Origin: an uncultured Prevotella sp.
GTDB lineage: Bacteria; Bacteroidota; Bacteroidia; Bacteroidales; Bacteroidaceae
Assembly (NCBI GenBank): GCA_900554835.1
Contig: USJD01000200.1
Coordinates: forward strand, 1-6,200
DNA: 6,200 nucleotides
Reading direction: 5' to 3'
Made by a program: the position numbers and the translations under genes. The notes under the pieces were generated by a model. The model was given only the letters and a program-made list of their open reading frames with translations. It searched no databases and was not told where the DNA came from. How positions within the stretch are numbered: position 1 is the stretch's first letter; every line of letters begins with the position of its first letter. Shown piece after piece: positions 5,961 to 6,200 of this stretch.

Positions 5961-6200
5961 TTAATCGATGATTCTTACACCGCCCTTGTCTGCAGAACTT
6001 ACACTCTGAGCGTATGCACGTAAGGCCTTGCTTACCACACGGTTACGCTTCAAAGGCTGCTGAGGACGGGCTGCCAATTCTTCATCAGACAACTTCACGT
6101 TGATAGAACGGCTTGGAATATCAATGACAATGATATCACCATCCTTGATCTTACCGATATTACCACCTGCAGCTGCTTCTGGAGAAATATGACCGATACT
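5961..6200 (-). CDS. ilvD: Dihydroxyacid dehydratase, C-terminal 79 residues (5' part outside window)
   Basis: The frame is open from the right edge to a TAA at 5963-5961 and has no start in the window. The visible 79 residues begin SIGHISPEAAAGGNIGKIKD, the conserved C-terminal motif of the IlvD/Edd family, followed by GDIIVIDIPSRSINVKLSDEE. They end in VSKALRAYAQSVSSADKGG plus five residues, a typical IlvD tail. The full enzyme uses an iron-sulphur cluster to dehydrate 2,3-dihydroxy acids to 2-oxo acids, the third common step of valine and isoleucine synthesis. The cluster cysteines lie outside the window. The tail and the adjacent ilvB and ilvN distinguish it from 6-phosphogluconate dehydratase (Edd). 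It is the first visible gene of the ilvD-ilvB-ilvN unit, whose promoter must lie further right. Confidence 0.93.
   Translation of the reverse strand, partial: SIGHISPEAAAGGNIGKIKDGDIIVIDIPSRSINVKLSDEELAARPQQPLKRNRVVSKALRAYAQSVSSADKGGVRIID

Overview
The window looks like chromosomal DNA from a Bacteroidota bacterium, most likely a Prevotella/Segatella-type or Bacteroides-type member of the Bacteroidales. Three things point there. The gene order ilvD-ilvB-ilvN-acyl-ACP thioesterase-ilvC is characteristic of this group. The promoters have the Bacteroidota form (TTTG, 20 bp, TAnnTTTG). The start codons are preceded by A-rich sequence rather than clear Shine-Dalgarno sites. The genus is inferred; no taxonomic search was run.

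Layout. Positions 2-1081 (+) hold the C-terminal part of a RecQ-family DNA helicase that begins upstream of the window. Positions 1082-1290 are a convergent intergenic stretch with one intrinsic terminator for each side and a three-copy 22-23 bp repeat between them. Everything from 1291 to the right edge is on the minus strand. Read 5'->3' it runs: ilvD (only its last 79 codons, 5961-6200), ilvB (4137-5852), ilvN (3505-4050), an acyl-ACP thioesterase gene (2528-3316), and ilvC (1291-2334).

How the genes work together. IlvB and IlvN form acetohydroxyacid synthase, the first common step of valine, leucine and isoleucine synthesis. IlvC (ketol-acid reductoisomerase) performs the second step and IlvD (dihydroxyacid dehydratase) the third. 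The thioesterase releases fatty acids from acyl carrier protein and is not a branched-chain amino acid enzyme, although it sits in this cluster.

Transcription appears to be split into three units, not one operon: ilvD-ilvB-ilvN ending at a strong hairpin terminator (3427-3480); the thioesterase with its own promoter (3358-3389); and ilvC with its own promoter (2488-2519), followed by a structured leader of about 150 nt (2335-2487). That leader contains two mutually exclusive helices and is the best candidate here for an undescribed regulatory RNA. A second unexplained signal is a 26-bp tandem duplication between ilvB and ilvN. No mobile element, CRISPR array, rRNA or tRNA was seen.
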